Below, piece by piece: positions 1 through 11,283 of a stretch of 25,500 nt of DNA. The position numbers and the translations under genes were made by a program. The notes beneath the pieces are model-generated. The model was given only the letters and a program-made list of their open reading frames with translations, did not search any database and was not told where the DNA came from. The stretch's first letter is position 1, and the number at the start of each line of letters is the position of its first letter. The stretch is from assembly GCA_945907225.1 (NCBI GenBank), contig CAMDSN010000003.1, forward strand, positions 1-25,500, given 5' to 3'. Source of the stretch: Flavobacterium psychrophilum. GTDB taxonomy: Bacteria; Bacteroidota; Bacteroidia; Flavobacteriales; Flavobacteriaceae.

Positions 1-94
1 AAATGAAATTAATTTGACTTAATTTAATAATTACACCCTTTGAGTAAATGCAGTAATAATGGGATTTAACCATCAATAACACGATGCAACTTAT

Positions 95-130
95 AAAAAA
101 AAACAGTAATTGAAGGATCAATTACTGTTT
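95..130 (-). terminator. Intrinsic terminator after the DUF3467 gene
   Basis: A perfect 12-bp stem (101-112 with 119-130) closes a 6-base loop. On the minus strand it is followed by a run of nine T (95-103, partly overlapping the stem foot). This is the classical shape of a factor-independent terminator, placed 21 bases after the stop codon of the DUF3467 gene. The 94 bases further left show no gene or motif that I recognise. Confidence 0.85.
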
Positions 131-151
131 AAGTTAGCTAATAAATTAAGG

Positions 152-463
152 TTAGGCTTGTCCTGCAGGGCCGAAATTTAATGGAATATGAGGTTGTTCA
201 ACATCCTTGATTTCACCATTGGCAATTTCATATCTGTGGATATTCTCGCCTAATGCTTTTAAAAATCGTTTGGCATGTTGGGGTGTCAATACAATTCTAG
301 ACTTTACTTTAGCCTTGGGAACACCGGGCATAATGGTAACAAAATCTATAACAAATTCAGAAGCAGAGTGATTTATGATTGCTAAATTGGAATAAACTCC
401 TTCAGCTATATTCTCGTCCAATTCAATATTTATTTGCCCTTGTTGTTGATTATTATCACTCAT
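152..463 (-). CDS. DUF3467 domain-containing small protein
   Basis: A 103-residue protein that I recognise as the DUF3467 family, common in Bacteroidetes and of unknown function. It starts with a short Gln/Asn-rich stretch (residues 3-12), then a beta-rich core with the family-typical segment around residues 37-62 (EFVIDFVTIMPG, then a Lys/Arg-rich VKSRIVLTP) and a helix AKRFLKALGENI near 64-75. There is no signal peptide or membrane segment, so it is probably cytoplasmic. The gene follows rpoC in the same direction, but a good terminator (548-593) sits between them, so it may be transcribed largely on its own. I found no convincing TAnnTTTG box in the 85 bases before it. The family call is firm; the function is unknown. 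Confidence 0.88.
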   Translation of the reverse strand: MSDNNQQQGQINIELDENIAEGVYSNLAIINHSASEFVIDFVTIMPGVPKAKVKSRIVLTPQHAKRFLKALGENIHRYEIANGEIKDVEQPHIPLNFGPAGQA

Positions 464-547
464 GATTTTTAAGATTTTTGATAGTTAAAAAAATAATTTT
501 ATTTTTTGAAACCTGCCTGTCGGCAATATCTTTTAATGTTAAAATTA

Positions 548-593
548 AAAACCACTAATCAAAATTTACTTGAAACTTATAACTAGTGGTTTT
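548..593 (-). terminator. Terminator after rpoC
   Basis: A perfect 10-bp inverted repeat (548-557 with 584-593) with a 26-base loop lies 47 bases beyond the rpoC stop codon. On the minus strand it runs into a T-rich tail (TTTTTAATTTT). It would end the long secE-to-rpoC transcript. The long loop makes it less ideal than the terminators at 95-130 and 13919-13946. Confidence 0.7.
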
Positions 594-640
594 ATATAAT
601 TACTGTTTTATGCTTCTCTATAAATAGAAGTCAAAGAAAT

Positions 641-3600
641 TTAATAAATATATTCTTCTTTACCTGCCATTAACTCTCTGTAGTCATCTTTTGCGCCTAC
701 AATTGTATGATCATAATCTCTCATACCAGTTCCAGCTGGAATTCTATGACCTACAATTACATTTTCTTTAAGACCTTCTAGCGTATCTACTTTACCAGCA
801 ACAGCTGCTTCATTTAATACTTTAGTTGTCTCTTGGAAAGATGCTGCCGAGATAAACGACTTAGTTTGCAATGATGCTCTTGTTATACCTTGTAAAACTG
901 GAGTAGCAGTAGCAGTTATAACATCACGTGATACTACTTGATTTTTATCATTACGTTTCAGTAAAGAATTTTCATCTCGTAATTCACGTGGCGAAATAAT
1001 TTGTCCTGGTTTTAATACATCAGAATCGCCAGCATCTTCAACAACTTTCATTCCGTAAAGTTTATCATTTTCTTCTAGGAAGTCAGCCGTGTGAATTAAT
1101 TGTTCTTCTAGGAATAAAGTATCCCCTGGATCTACAACTCTTACTTTACGCATCATTTGACGAATAACAACTTCAAAATGTTTGTCGTTAATTTTAACCC
1201 CTTGTAAACGATAAACTTCTTGAATTTCATTTACTAAGTACTGTTGCACAGCCGAAGGACCTTGTATTCTCAAAATATCTTCAGGGGTAATGGCACCATC
1301 TGATAAAGGAATACCTGCTTTTACAAAGTCATTCTCTTGAACTAAAATCTGACTTGACAATTTTACAAGATATTTTTTTACTTCACCAAATTTAGATTCG
1401 ATTACAATTTCACGATTACCTCGTTTTATTTTACCAAAAGAAACAACACCGTCAATTTCGGAAACAACAGCTGGATTAGATGGATTTCTTGCCTCTAATA
1501 ATTCCGTAATTCTTGGTAAACCTCCAGTAATATCGCCCGATTTTGATGAACGACGCGGAATTTTAACAAGAATTTTACCTGCCTTAATTTTCTCTCCGTC
1601 TTCAACCATAAGGTGCGCTCCAACAGGTAAATTATAAGAACGTATTAGTTCTCCATCTTTACCATAAACTAACAAAGTTGGTATTAATTTTTTATTTCTA
1701 CCCTCAGAGATTACTTTTTCTTGGAAACCAGTTTGCTCATCAATTTCAACTTGAAATGATTGCCCTTGTTCTAAATCTTCGTATGCTATTTTTCCAGTAA
1801 ACTCAGAAACAATAACTCCATTATAAGGATCCCATTTACAAATTACAGCACCTTTTTCAACGGTGTCTCCGTCTTTTACAAAAATTACTGATCCGTAAGG
1901 TATATTATGAGTACTTAAAAGAATACCTGTTCTAACGTCAACTAATTTTAATTCAGTAGAACGCGAAATAACAATATCAACTTTTTTACCATCGGCATCT
2001 TCACCTACTACAGTTTTCAAATCTTCAATTTCAAGTTTTCCGCCAAATCTTGCTAGAATTGTTGATTCTTCAGAAACGCCACCCGCAACTCCACCCACGT
2101 GGAATGTACGAAGTGTTAACTGAGTACCTGGCTCACCAATTGACTGAGCAGCAATAACTCCAACTGCTTCTCCACGTTGTGTCATTTTACCCGTTGCAAG
2201 GTTTCTTCCATAACATTTAGCACAAATTCCTTTTTTAGCTTCACAAGTAAGAGGAGAACGAACTTCAACTCTTTCTATTGGCGACTCTTCAATTGCTTTT
2301 ACAACAGCTTCTGTTACTTGTTCTCCAGAGTGAATCAAAACTTCATTGTTCATAGGATTAATAACGTCTTGTAAAACTACACGTCCGAGTATTCTTTCTC
2401 CTAATGTTTCAACAATCTCTTCGTTTTTCTTCAATGCAGATACTTCAATACCTCTTAAGGTACCACAGTCAACAGAATTTACAATTACATCTTGAGAAAC
2501 GTCATGCAATCTTCGTGTTAAATAACCAGCATCAGCTGTTTTCAGTGCCGTATCCGCTAATCCTTTTCGAGCACCGTGCGTAGAAATGAAGTATTCAAGA
2601 ATTGAAAGACCTTCTTTAAAGTTAGAAAGAATTGGATTTTCAATAATTTCACCACCAGCAGCAGTCGATTTTTTTGGCTTTGCCATCAAACCTCGCATAC
2701 CAGTTAACTGACGAATCTGTTCTTTAGAACCCCTTGCACCTGAATCAAGCATCATATAAACCGAGTTAAAACCTTGTTGGTCTTCTCGAATATTTTTCAT
2801 AGCTAATTCTGTTAATTGAGCATTAGCAGAAGTCCAAATATCAATAACTTGGTTGTACCGTTCGTTATTTGTTATTAGTCCCATGTTATAATTTACAGAA
2901 ATTCCTTCAACTTGAATCCTTGCATCAGCAATCAATTTTGTTTTTTGTTCCGGAATTCTAATATCGCCTAATGAGAAGGACAAACCACCTTTAAAAGCAA
3001 ATTTGTACCCCATGTCTTTCATTTCATCAAGGAAAGCTGCTGTTGTAGGAACATCAGTAACAGAAAGAATTTTTCCAATAATATCACGTAAAGATTTTTT
3101 GGTTAAAACTTCATTAATGTACCCAGCTGCTGGTGGCACTACTTCATTAAATAGAACTCTACCGGCAGTAGTTTGAATAATTTTATAAACCAATTCTCCA
3201 TTTTCATTAAAATCTTTAGCTCTAATTTTCACTCGAGCATTCAATTCTAATTTCCCTTCATTCAAAGCAATATTAACTTCTTCAGCAGAATAAAAAACTA
3301 AGCCTTCACCTAAAATTTTATGTTCGGGAGTTGAAATTCTTTCTTTGGTCATATAATAAAGACCTAAAACCATGTCTTGAGAAGGAACCGTAATTGGAGC
3401 CCCATTGGCAGGGTTCAAAATATTGTGTGAGGCTAGCATTAATAATTGGCACTCAAGAATTGCTTCTGGTCCAAGTGGTAAATGCACCGCCATTTGATCA
3501 CCATCAAAATCGGCATTAAAAGCCGTACAAACTAATGGATGCAACTGAATAGCCTTGCCTTCAATTAATTTTGGTTGAAATGCTTGAATTCCTAAACGGT

Positions 3601-4951
3601 GTAAGGTAGGAGCTCTGTTTAGCATAACAGGGTGTCCTTTGATCACATTTTCAAGAATATCCCATACTACGGGCTCTTTTTTATCTATAATTTTCTTTGC
3701 CGACTTAACTGTTTTTACAATTCCTCTTTCAATCAATTTTCGAATCACAAAAGGCTTGTATAATTCGGCAGCCATATCTTTTGGCAAACCACATTCAAAC
3801 AACTTCATTTCTGGACCTACAACAATTACAGAACGAGCTGAATAATCAACACGTTTTCCAAGTAAGTTTTGACGGAAACGACCTTGTTTCCCTTTTAAAG
3901 AGTCAGAAAGTGATTTAAGTGGTCTGTTTGACTCTGTTTTTACTGCAGAAGCCTTACGAGTGTTATCAAATAATGAATCTACAGATTCTTGCAACATACG
4001 CTTTTCGTTTCTCAAAATTACCTCAGGAGCTTTGATCTCCATTAATCTTTTCAAACGATTATTACGAATGATCACTCTACGATACAAATCATTTAAGTCG
4101 GAAGTTGCGAATCTACCTCCATCTAATGGCACCAAAGGACGCAATTCAGGCGGGATTACTGGAACAACTTTCATAATCATCCACTCAGGGCGATTCTCTC
4201 GGTTATTATTTGAGTCACGGAAAGATTCAACAACTTGTAGTCTTTTTAATGCTTCTGTTTTTCTTTGTTTTGACGTTTCATTATTAGCAGCATGACGCAA
4301 TTCATAAGACAACTCATTCAAATTGGTTCTAGCTAATAAATCCATAATACATTCAGCACCCATTTTGGCAATGAATTTATCTGGATGTTTATCCTCTAAA
4401 TACAGATTTTCTTGTGGTAATGAATCAAGGATATTTAGATATTCTTCTTCGGTAAGAAAGTCTAATCTTTTTATAGTTTCTCCTTCAGCATTCACTGCAA
4501 TACCAGCCTGAATTACTACATATCTTTCGTAGTAAATAATCATATCTAATTTCTTAGATGGCAAGCCAAGAATGTATCCAATCTTATTTGGCAAAGAACG
4601 GAAGTACCAAATATGAGCAATTGGAACCACAAGATTAATGTGTCCTACTCGATCTCGACGTACTTTCTTTTCAGTAACTTCAACACCACATCGATCACAA
4701 ACGATTCCTTTATAACGGATTCTTTTATATTTTCCGCAAGCGCATTCAAAATCTTTTACTGGACCGAAAATCCGTTCGCAAAAGAGACCATCACGCTCTG
4801 GTTTATGAGTTCTATAATTGATTGTTTCTGGTTTCAAAACCTCGCCTCTTGACTCAGCCAAGATAGATTCTGGAGATGCTAAACCAATTGAAATTTTATC
4901 AAATCGTTTGATTACATTTTTAGTATCCCTGTTATTTCTATTATTCATCAT
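641..4951 (-). CDS. rpoC: DNA-directed RNA polymerase subunit beta'
   Basis: RNA polymerase beta' subunit of 1436 residues, forming with beta the catalytic cleft of the core enzyme. The N-terminal zinc site is visible as C70, C72, C85 and C88. The catalytic Mg-binding loop NADFDGDQ is at 479-486 (Asp 481, 483, 485). The second Cys cluster is in the segment [13 protein letters not shown], followed by the trigger-loop region with [13 protein letters not shown]. The C-terminus is typical of the phylum (ends KEEYIY). Two consecutive ATG codons occur at the start (4951 and 4948); either could be used, and I keep the first. No Shine-Dalgarno sequence precedes it, as expected in Bacteroidetes. It lies 100 bases after rpoB with a hairpin in the gap and is followed by a terminator. 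No lesion was seen. Confidence 0.99.
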   Translation of the reverse strand: MMNNRNNRDTKNVIKRFDKISIGLASPESILAESRGEVLKPETINYRTHKPERDGLFCERIFGPVKDFECACGKYKRIRYKGIVCDRCGVEVTEKKVRRDRVGHINLVVPIAHIWYFRSLPNKIGYILGLPSKKLDMIIYYERYVVIQAGIAVNAEGETIKRLDFLTEEEYLNILDSLPQENLYLEDKHPDKFIAKMGAECIMDLLARTNLNELSYELRHAANNETSKQRKTEALKRLQVVESFRDSNNNRENRPEWMIMKVVPVIPPELRPLVPLDGGRFATSDLNDLYRRVIIRNNRLKRLMEIKAPEVILRNEKRMLQESVDSLFDNTRKASAVKTESNRPLKSLSDSLKGKQGRFRQNLLGKRVDYSARSVIVVGPEMKLFECGLPKDMAAELYKPFVIRKLIERGIVKTVKSAKKIIDKKEPVVWDILENVIKGHPVMLNRAPTLHRLGIQAFQPKLIEGKAIQLHPLVCTAFNADFDGDQMAVHLPLGPEAILECQLLMLASHNILNPANGAPITVPSQDMVLGLYYMTKERISTPEHKILGEGLVFYSAEEVNIALNEGKLELNARVKIRAKDFNENGELVYKIIQTTAGRVLFNEVVPPAAGYINEVLTKKSLRDIIGKILSVTDVPTTAAFLDEMKDMGYKFAFKGGLSFSLGDIRIPEQKTKLIADARIQVEGISVNYNMGLITNNERYNQVIDIWTSANAQLTELAMKNIREDQQGFNSVYMMLDSGARGSKEQIRQLTGMRGLMAKPKKSTAAGGEIIENPILSNFKEGLSILEYFISTHGARKGLADTALKTADAGYLTRRLHDVSQDVIVNSVDCGTLRGIEVSALKKNEEIVETLGERILGRVVLQDVINPMNNEVLIHSGEQVTEAVVKAIEESPIERVEVRSPLTCEAKKGICAKCYGRNLATGKMTQRGEAVGVIAAQSIGEPGTQLTLRTFHVGGVAGGVSEESTILARFGGKLEIEDLKTVVGEDADGKKVDIVISRSTELKLVDVRTGILLSTHNIPYGSVIFVKDGDTVEKGAVICKWDPYNGVIVSEFTGKIAYEDLEQGQSFQVEIDEQTGFQEKVISEGRNKKLIPTLLVYGKDGELIRSYNLPVGAHLMVEDGEKIKAGKILVKIPRRSSKSGDITGGLPRITELLEARNPSNPAVVSEIDGVVSFGKIKRGNREIVIESKFGEVKKYLVKLSSQILVQENDFVKAGIPLSDGAITPEDILRIQGPSAVQQYLVNEIQEVYRLQGVKINDKHFEVVIRQMMRKVRVVDPGDTLFLEEQLIHTADFLEENDKLYGMKVVEDAGDSDVLKPGQIISPRELRDENSLLKRNDKNQVVSRDVITATATPVLQGITRASLQTKSFISAASFQETTKVLNEAAVAGKVDTLEGLKENVIVGHRIPAGTGMRDYDHTIVGAKDDYRELMAGKEEYIY

Positions 4952-5007
4952 AGTCTTTACTATTGATATTATTGAAATTATTTTTTAAAATTTTGTTTTT
5001 AAGTTTA

Positions 5008-5034
5008 GGTTGATTAAAAAAATCCTAATCAACC
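5008..5034 (-). other. Stem-loop in the rpoB-rpoC gap
   Basis: A perfect 9-bp stem (5008-5016 with 5026-5034) with a 9-base loop lies 17 bases after the rpoB stop. On the minus strand no T run follows directly, so it does not look like a full terminator. It may be a processing or stability element, or a partial attenuator, between the two polymerase subunit genes. This is inference from shape and position only. Confidence 0.45.
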
Positions 5035-5051
5035 CAATACTTAAACGCTAT

Positions 5052-8000
5052 CTATTCTTCTAATCTGATGTCTAATCCAAGACCCTTCAATTCATGCATT
5101 AATACATTAAATGATTCTGGCAATCCTGGTTCTGGCATGGTTTCACCCTTAACTATTGCTTCGTAAGTTTTGGCTCTACCAATAACGTCATCTGATTTAA
5201 CAGTCAAAATTTCTCTAAGCGTACTTGAGGCGCCATACGCTTCAAGAGCCCAAACTTCCATTTCTCCAAATCGCTGACCTCCAAATTGAGCTTTACCTCC
5301 CAATGGCTGTTGTGTAATTAGTGAGTAAGGACCAATAGAACGTGCATGCATTTTATCATCAACCATATGTCCTAGTTTTAACATATAGATAACTCCAACA
5401 GTTGCAGCTTGATGAAAACGTTCTCCCGTTCCACCATCATATAAGTAGGTATGGCCAAAACGAGGAATACCTGCTTCATCTGTAAGTTCGTTAATTTGAT
5501 CTAAAGTTGCACCATCAAAAATTGGAGTGGCAAACGTTCTACCTAAATTCATACCCGCCCATCCAAGAACGGTTTCATAAATTTGTCCAATATTCATACG
5601 AGAAGGTACACCTAGAGGATTTAAAACAATATCTACTGGAGTACCATCTTCTAAGAACGGCATGTCTTCATGTCGAACGATTCGGGCAACAATTCCTTTA
5701 TTACCGTGACGTCCAGCCATTTTATCTCCTACTTTTAACTTACGCTTTTTAGCAATATAAACTTTTGCTAACTTCAAGATACCCGCTGGCAATTCATCTC
5801 CAACAGTGATCGTAAATTTCTCTCTCCTTAACGCACCTTGTAAATCATTTAATTTGATTTTATAATTGTGAATCAAATCATTTACCAAGTTATTGGTAAG
5901 GTCGTCACCCACCCATTGCCCTTTTGTTAAATGAGCAAAATCATCAACAGCGTGTAACATTTTAAGAGTGTACTTTTTACCTTTTGGTAAAACTTCTTCT
6001 CCCAAATCGTTCATTACACCTTGAGAGGTTTTTCCGTTAATGATTGCGAAAAGTTTTTCAACTAATTTATCTTTTAATTCAACAAATTTAGTCTCAAATT
6101 CCATTTCCAAAGTAGTCAAATCATCTTTATCTTTGGTACGTTTCTTTTTATCTTTAACGGCTCTAGCAAATAATTTTTTATCTAAAACTACCCCATGCAA
6201 TGAAGGAGATGCTTTAAGAGATGCATCTTTAACATCACCTGCTTTATCACCAAAAATTGCTCTCAAAAGTTTCTCTTCTGGTGTAGGATCTGATTCTCCT
6301 TTAGGTGTTATTTTTCCAATTAAAATATCGCCAGGTTTTACCTCAGCTCCAATTCTAATCATTCCGTTTTCATCAAGATCTTTAGTTGCTTCTTCAGATA
6401 CATTCGGAATGTCATTAGTTAACTCTTCGTTTCCTAATTTTGTATCACGAACTTCTAAAGTATAATCATCAATATGAATAGAGGTGAAAATATCATCACG
6501 AACTACTTTTTCAGAAATTACAATTGCATCCTCAAAGTTATATCCTTTCCATGGCATGAAGGCTACTTTAAGATTTCTCCCCAAAGCCAATTCTCCATTT
6601 TGAGTAGCATATCCTTCACAAAGTACTTGACCCATTGTCACTCGATCCCCTTTTCTAACAATTGGTTTAAGATTTATAGAAGTACTTTGATTGGTTTTTC
6701 TAAATTTAATCAATTGATATGTTCTTTCGTCAGATTCAAAGCTAACCATACGTTCTGCTTCTGTTCTATCGTATTTGATGGTAATCATATTTGCATCAAC
6801 ATACTCAACCAATCCGTCACCTTCTGCATTGATAAGCACTCTTGAGTCTGAAGCAACCTGACGCTCTAATCCAGTTCCTACGATTGGAGCTTCTGGACGT
6901 AATAATGGCACTGCTTGACGCATCATGTTTGATCCCATTAATGCTCTATTTGCATCATCATGTTCCAAGAATGGAATTAAAGAAGCAGAAATAGATGCAA
7001 TTTGATTTGGAGCAACGTCTGTATAATGAACTTGACTTGGATCAACAACTGGAAAATCACCTTCTTCACGAGCAATAACTTTATCAGCAGTTATTTTCCC
7101 TTTTCCATCCATTTCAATGTTTGCTTGCGCAATCATTTTTCCTTCTTCCTCCTCTGCACTTAAATATACAGGATTGGAAGTTAAATTAACTATACCATTT
7201 TTTACTTCACGATATGGCGTTTCGATGAATCCCATTCCATTAACTTTGGCATATACGCCAAGGGAAGAAATAAGTCCAATATTCGGACCTTCAGGAGTTT
7301 CAATTGGACAAAGTCTTCCATAGTGTGTATAGTGAACATCACGTACTTCAAAACCTGCTCTTTCTCTAGAAAGCCCACCTGGTCCAAGGGCCGATAATCT
7401 TCTTTTGTGTGTTATCTCAGCTAATGGATTTGTTTGATCCATAAATTGAGACAACTGGTTTGTACCGAAGAACGAGTTAATTACTGATGATAATGTTTTG
7501 GCATTAATCAAATCAATAGGAGTAAACACCTCGTTATCTCTTACGTTCATTCTTTCACGAATTGTTCTAGCCATACGAGCTAAACCAACTCCAAACTGCT
7601 GTGACAATTGTTCTCCAACAGTTCTAACACGACGGTTAGATAAGTGATCAATATCATCAATATCTGCTTTTGCATTTATCAATTCAATTAAATATTTCAC
7701 TATCGTTATAATATCCTCTTTAGTAAGCACTTGCTTATCCATTGGAATATCTAAACCTAGTTTTTTATTCATTCTGTAACGACCCACTTCTCCTAGGTTG
7801 TAACGCTGGTCGGAGAAGAACAATTTGTCTATAATTCCACGAGCCGTTTCCTCATCAGGTGGTTCGGCATTACGTAATTGTCTATATATATGTTCAACAG
7901 CCTCTTTTTCAGAGTTTGTTGGATCTTTTTGTAAGGTATTGTGAATAATTGCATAATCACCTTGATTTGCATCTTCTTTGTGAAGCAAAATTGACTTTAC

Positions 8001-8864
8001 ATTAGAGTCAATAATCTCTTCCACATTATCTTTATCGATAATAGTATCTCTATCAAGTATTATTTCATTACGTTCAATAGAAACTACCTCGCCAGAATCT
8101 TCATCTACAAAATCTTCGTGCCAAGTATTTAAAACACGAGCAGCCAGTTTTCTACCAACATATTTTTTCAGTCCTGTTTTGGACACTTTAATTTCTTCGG
8201 CAAGATCAAAAATTTCAAGAATGTCTTTATCTCTCTCGAATCCGATAGCACGGAATAAAGTGGTTACAGGTAATTTTTTCTTTCTATCGATATAAGCGTA
8301 CATAACGCTGTTAATGTCGGTAGCAAATTCAATCCAAGATCCTTTGAAAGGGATAACACGGGCCGAATATAATTTAGTCCCATTTGCGTGGAAACTTTGA
8401 CCAAAGAAAACACCAGGAGATCGATGTAATTGAGAAACAACTACACGCTCAGCACCGTTAATAACAAAGGTACCACTTGGCGTCATATAGGGTATTGTTC
8501 CTAAATAAACATCTTGAACAATAGTTTCAAAATCTTCATGTTCCGGATCAGTACAATAGAGTTTTAGACGTGCTTTCAAAGGCACACTATATGTCAAACC
8601 TCTTTCGATACACTCTTGTATAGTATAACGCGGTGGGTCAACAAAATAATCTAGAAATTCTAATACAAACTGGTTTCTTGTATCAGTGATTGGAAAGTTC
8701 TCCATGAAGGTATTATACAATCCTTCGTTGCCTCTCTCATCTGATTTTGTTTCCAACTGGAAAAAATCTTGAAAAGATTTTACCTGAACATCCAAAAAGT
8801 CGGGATATTGAGGTATATTTTTGGTTGAGGCAAAATTTAATCTTTCAGTCTGATTTGTTATCAT
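5052..8864 (-). CDS. rpoB: DNA-directed RNA polymerase subunit beta
   Basis: RNA polymerase beta subunit, 1270 residues from the ATG at 8864; a TTG directly before it extends the frame by one codon but is unlikely to be the start. The rifampicin-pocket region is easy to read near residues 470-505 ([18 protein letters not shown], then LSALGPGGL). The residues matching E. coli Asp516, His526 and Ser531 are the wild-type ones, so nothing here suggests rifampicin resistance. The hallmark [12 protein letters not shown] and the C-terminal [13 protein letters not shown] are present. The gene follows rplL after a 260-base non-coding leader with several hairpins, and precedes rpoC. No Shine-Dalgarno sequence is visible before the ATG. 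Confidence 0.99.
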   Translation of the reverse strand: MITNQTERLNFASTKNIPQYPDFLDVQVKSFQDFFQLETKSDERGNEGLYNTFMENFPITDTRNQFVLEFLDYFVDPPRYTIQECIERGLTYSVPLKARLKLYCTDPEHEDFETIVQDVYLGTIPYMTPSGTFVINGAERVVVSQLHRSPGVFFGQSFHANGTKLYSARVIPFKGSWIEFATDINSVMYAYIDRKKKLPVTTLFRAIGFERDKDILEIFDLAEEIKVSKTGLKKYVGRKLAARVLNTWHEDFVDEDSGEVVSIERNEIILDRDTIIDKDNVEEIIDSNVKSILLHKEDANQGDYAIIHNTLQKDPTNSEKEAVEHIYRQLRNAEPPDEETARGIIDKLFFSDQRYNLGEVGRYRMNKKLGLDIPMDKQVLTKEDIITIVKYLIELINAKADIDDIDHLSNRRVRTVGEQLSQQFGVGLARMARTIRERMNVRDNEVFTPIDLINAKTLSSVINSFFGTNQLSQFMDQTNPLAEITHKRRLSALGPGGLSRERAGFEVRDVHYTHYGRLCPIETPEGPNIGLISSLGVYAKVNGMGFIETPYREVKNGIVNLTSNPVYLSAEEEEGKMIAQANIEMDGKGKITADKVIAREEGDFPVVDPSQVHYTDVAPNQIASISASLIPFLEHDDANRALMGSNMMRQAVPLLRPEAPIVGTGLERQVASDSRVLINAEGDGLVEYVDANMITIKYDRTEAERMVSFESDERTYQLIKFRKTNQSTSINLKPIVRKGDRVTMGQVLCEGYATQNGELALGRNLKVAFMPWKGYNFEDAIVISEKVVRDDIFTSIHIDDYTLEVRDTKLGNEELTNDIPNVSEEATKDLDENGMIRIGAEVKPGDILIGKITPKGESDPTPEEKLLRAIFGDKAGDVKDASLKASPSLHGVVLDKKLFARAVKDKKKRTKDKDDLTTLEMEFETKFVELKDKLVEKLFAIINGKTSQGVMNDLGEEVLPKGKKYTLKMLHAVDDFAHLTKGQWVGDDLTNNLVNDLIHNYKIKLNDLQGALRREKFTITVGDELPAGILKLAKVYIAKKRKLKVGDKMAGRHGNKGIVARIVRHEDMPFLEDGTPVDIVLNPLGVPSRMNIGQIYETVLGWAGMNLGRTFATPIFDGATLDQINELTDEAGIPRFGHTYLYDGGTGERFHQAATVGVIYMLKLGHMVDDKMHARSIGPYSLITQQPLGGKAQFGGQRFGEMEVWALEAYGASSTLREILTVKSDDVIGRAKTYEAIVKGETMPEPGLPESFNVLMHELKGLGLDIRLEE

Positions 8865-9003
8865 CAATTGATAAAATTTTGATTAAAAAAAAGTTGTTTT
8901 TGTGTAAAAACACTGTTTATTAATACATTTTTTTTATAATCAACACCTCTTTAAAAATAAACTTGAAAACAGTTAATTTTCTTTCTTCGTATTGATAAAA
9001 AAC

Positions 9004-9062
9004 TTTTTCGTATTTTAAACTATTTTATAATAAAACTTGATATTATTTTATTATACGAAAAA
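9004..9062 (-). promoter_or_regulatory. Nested inverted repeats in the rpoB leader
   Basis: Two inverted repeats are nested. The outer pair is 9 bp (9004-9012 with 9054-9062) and the inner pair is 10 bp of A/T only (9026-9035 with 9046-9055) with a 10-base loop. They share two bases, so they may be alternative folds. The element directly follows the rplL hairpin at 9064-9102 in the direction of transcription. A third short hairpin (8896-8911, 6-bp stem, 4-base loop) lies nearer rpoB. No TAnnTTTG box was found in this leader, so I favour an RNA element (attenuation or processing) over a promoter. Role inferred. Confidence 0.45.
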
Positions 9063-9063
9063 T

Positions 9064-9102
9064 GGTTTAGGCCTCTGAGCTCTATTACCCAAGACCTAAA
9101 CC
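9064..9102 (-). terminator. Attenuator-like hairpin between rplL and rpoB
   Basis: A perfect 8-bp stem (9064-9071 with 9095-9102) closes a 23-base loop and is followed on the minus strand by ATTTTTCG. It starts 23 bases after the rplL stop. In E. coli a partial terminator and an RNase III site in the same gap set the ratio of ribosomal protein to polymerase subunit synthesis. The position here suggests an equivalent partial terminator, but the T run is short and full termination is not expected, since rpoB has no clear promoter of its own. A 12-bp palindrome (9106-9117) lies just before it. Confidence 0.5.
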
Positions 9103-9124
9103 TAGTTCTAGAACTGGTGAATTA

Positions 9125-9499
9125 TTACTTTAATTCAACAACAGCTCCAGCTTCTTCTAAAGATTTTTTCAAACCTTCAGCCTCAGCTTTTGTAACTCCT
9201 TCTTTGATGTTTGATGGTGCACCGTCAACAAGATCCTTAGCTTCTTTTAAGCCTAGACCAGTTAATTCTTTGACTGCTTTTACAACAGCTAACTTAGAAG
9301 CACCAGCTTCTTTAAGCACAACTGTGAATTCAGTTTGCTCTTCAGCACCATCACCAGCATCTCCACCACTGGCAGCTACTACTACTGCTGCAGCTGCAGG
9401 CTCGATACCATACTCATCTTTTAATATTGTAGCTAAATCGTTAACTTCTTTTACAGTTAAGTTAACTAATTGGTCTGCGAATTGTTTCAAATCTGCCAT
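9125..9499 (-). CDS. rplL: 50S ribosomal protein L7/L12 (bL12)
   Basis: 124 residues, the usual length for the stalk protein bL12. It has the N-terminal dimerisation helices (about 1-33), an Ala/Gly-rich hinge (about 35-55, [17 protein letters not shown]) and the C-terminal factor-binding domain with [12 protein letters not shown]. It binds bL10 as dimers and recruits EF-Tu, EF-G and other GTPases to the ribosome. It lies 56 bases after rplJ and before the hairpin-rich rpoB leader. The start is the ATG at 9499; no Shine-Dalgarno sequence is visible. Confidence 0.98.
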   Translation of the reverse strand: MADLKQFADQLVNLTVKEVNDLATILKDEYGIEPAAAAVVVAASGGDAGDGAEEQTEFTVVLKEAGASKLAVVKAVKELTGLGLKEAKDLVDGAPSNIKEGVTKAEAEGLKKSLEEAGAVVELK

Positions 9500-9555
9500 T
9501 TTTTCTATCGTTTAAAATGTTCTTTAATTATTATTATTTTTTAGTCTGCTCTTAA

Positions 9556-10056
9556 TTATTCTGCCGTTACGCCTTGTTTCGCTGCATTATTTAATAATGC
9601 TGAAATAACACGTTGTGCAGGAGATTGAAGTAATCCAATAATTTCTCCAATTACTTCTTCTTTTGATTTCAATGCTGCCAAGCTATCAATAAGGTTGTCA
9701 CCGATGTAAATTTCACCGTTGATGTAAGCACCTTTAAATGATGGTTTATCAGATTTTTTTCTGAAATCTTTAATGATTTTGGCTGGTGCGTTAGCAATAT
9801 CTGCAATAAAAATTGATGAATTACCTTTTAACACAGTGGCTAATTCACCATAGTTATTACTTGAAGCTTGCATTGCTTTTTCTAGCAACGTATTTTTCAC
9901 TACTTCTAGTTTAATACCCGCCTTAAAGCATGTTCTTCTTAGGCTAGAAGTTGTTTCAGCATTCAAACCTGAGGTATCCGCAATGTAAATAACATTTGCA
10001 TTAGCCAACTTTGCAGTTAAATCTTCTATCGCGATTGATTTTTCTTCTCTTGTCAT
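9556..10056 (-). CDS. rplJ: 50S ribosomal protein L10 (uL10)
   Basis: 166 residues, close to the family's usual length. It begins MTREEKSIAIEDL and carries the conserved VKNTLLEKAM segment and a C-terminal helix (about residues 133-160) that anchors bL12 dimers. It forms the base of the ribosomal stalk. Only 23 bases separate it from rplA, so the long regulated rplJ leader known from E. coli, to which the L10-L12 complex binds, has no room here; any autoregulation must work elsewhere. It lies in the rplK-rplA-rplJ-rplL run. Confidence 0.98.
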   Translation of the reverse strand: MTREEKSIAIEDLTAKLANANVIYIADTSGLNAETTSSLRRTCFKAGIKLEVVKNTLLEKAMQASSNNYGELATVLKGNSSIFIADIANAPAKIIKDFRKKSDKPSFKGAYINGEIYIGDNLIDSLAALKSKEEVIGEIIGLLQSPAQRVISALLNNAAKQGVTAE

Positions 10057-10079
10057 AATAAAATTTGTTTAACTACCAA

Positions 10080-10769
10080 TTATACAGCTTTAGGATCTAA
10101 AGCAATAGCTGGGCTCATAGTACTTGACAAGTGAATTGACTTGATATAAGTTCCTTTAGCCGCCGTTGGTTTTAATTTGATTAATGTTTGAATAATTTCA
10201 TGAGCGTTATCAACAAGTTTGTCAGAATCAAAAGAGATTCTTCCAATACCAGCATGAACGATACCAGTTTTATCAACTTTAAAGTCAATTTTACCAGCTT
10301 TTACCTCAGCCACAGCTTTACCGATTTCCATCGTAACTGTACCTGTTTTTGGATTTGGCATTAAACCTCTTGGTCCTAAAACACGACCTAAAGGACCTAA
10401 TTTACCCATTATAGCTGGCATTGTGATGATTACATCAACGTCAGTCCAACCATCTTTTATCTTTTGAAGGTAGTCATCTAATCCAACATAGTCAGCACCA
10501 GCAGCTTTTGCTTCGGCTTCTTTATCTGGAGTAACTAAAGCTAATACTTTAGTGTCTTTTCCAGTACCATGTGGAAGTGTAACAACACCTCTTACCATTT
10601 GATTTGCTTTCCTTGGATCCACTCCTAAGCGAACAGCAATATCTACTGACTCGTCAAATTTTGCAGAAGCAACAACCTTTAATAAAGACGAAGCGTCTTT
10701 TAAAGAATAAAGTTTGTTTTTCTCAATTTTTGAAGCAGCTTCTTTTTGTTTTTTTGTCAATTTTGCCAT
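10080..10769 (-). CDS. rplA: 50S ribosomal protein L1 (uL1)
   Basis: 229 residues, the standard length of uL1, the protein of the mobile L1 stalk near the E site. The signature of the family is at residues 129-144 ([16 protein letters not shown]). It is 8 bases downstream of rplK, so the pair is very likely translated from one message. In E. coli, L1 represses its own operon by binding the rplK leader; a small stem-loop exists at the matching place here (11234-11258), but I cannot show that it is the L1 target. Confidence 0.98.
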   Translation of the reverse strand: MAKLTKKQKEAASKIEKNKLYSLKDASSLLKVVASAKFDESVDIAVRLGVDPRKANQMVRGVVTLPHGTGKDTKVLALVTPDKEAEAKAAGADYVGLDDYLQKIKDGWTDVDVIITMPAIMGKLGPLGRVLGPRGLMPNPKTGTVTMEIGKAVAEVKAGKIDFKVDKTGIVHAGIGRISFDSDKLVDNAHEIIQTLIKLKPTAAKGTYIKSIHLSSTMSPAIALDPKAV

Positions 10770-10777
10770 TTCTTACC

Positions 10778-11218
10778 TTATTTTATAGGAGAATCTCCAG
10801 TTACAGTTATACCCATAGATCTAGCTGTTCCAGCAATCATGCTCATTGCAGATTCAATTGTAAATGCATTTAAATCAACCATCTTGTCTTCGGCGATAGT
10901 TTTAATTTGATCCCAAGTTACATTAGCAACTTTTTTTCTATTAGGTTCGCCGGAACCAGATTTTAATTTAGCAGCATCCATTAACTGAATTGCAGCAGGT
11001 GGAGTTTTAACAACAAAATCGAATGATTTGTCTTTGTAAACGGTAATTTGTACCGGTAATACTTTGCCAGGTTGATCTTGAGTTCTAGCATTAAATTGCT
11101 TACAAAACTCCATGATGTTAACACCAGCAGCTCCCAGAGCAGGTCCAACCGGTGGCGATGGGTTCGCTGCACCTCCCTTAACTTGTAGTTTAACTACTTT
11201 ACTAATCTCTTTAGCCAT
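10778..11218 (-). CDS. rplK: 50S ribosomal protein L11 (uL11)
   Basis: 146 residues, slightly longer than the E. coli protein. The N-terminal thiostrepton/factor-region motif PPVGPALG is at residues 22-29, and the C-terminal 23S-binding domain ends with [10 protein letters not shown] (130-139). It binds the GTPase-associated region of 23S rRNA and takes part in the stringent response. It heads the rplK-rplA-rplJ-rplL block and follows nusG after 65 bases. Confidence 0.98.
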   Translation of the reverse strand: MAKEISKVVKLQVKGGAANPSPPVGPALGAAGVNIMEFCKQFNARTQDQPGKVLPVQITVYKDKSFDFVVKTPPAAIQLMDAAKLKSGSGEPNRKKVANVTWDQIKTIAEDKMVDLNAFTIESAMSMIAGTARSMGITVTGDSPIK

Positions 11219-11233
11219 TGTTTAAAAAATTTA

Positions 11234-11258
11234 CAATTATCTGTGGAAGCAGAAATTG
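11234..11258 (-). promoter_or_regulatory. Stem-loop in the rplK leader, possible L1 target
   Basis: A stem of nine base pairs with one single-base bulge (11234-11243 with 11250-11258) and a 6-base loop lies 15 bases before the rplK ATG. In many bacteria L1 binds a bulged helix just upstream of rplK to repress translation. The position fits that role, but I could not match the L1 consensus by eye. It may be only a local fold. Confidence 0.3.
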
Positions 11259-11283
11259 CGGTTTATATATATAGTGTAACAAA

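Noticed and set aside
7365..7480. Possible rifampicin-resistance substitutions in rpoB
   Set aside because: The residues matching E. coli Asp516, His526 and Ser531 are all the sensitive-type residues.
2177..8000. Plus-strand and alternative-frame open frames opposite rpoC and rpoB (for example 3960-4295, 6040-6465, 7202-7387)
   Set aside because: They lie entirely within the highly conserved polymerase genes, have low-complexity or Ser/Phe-rich translations and resemble no family; they are shadows of the real frames.
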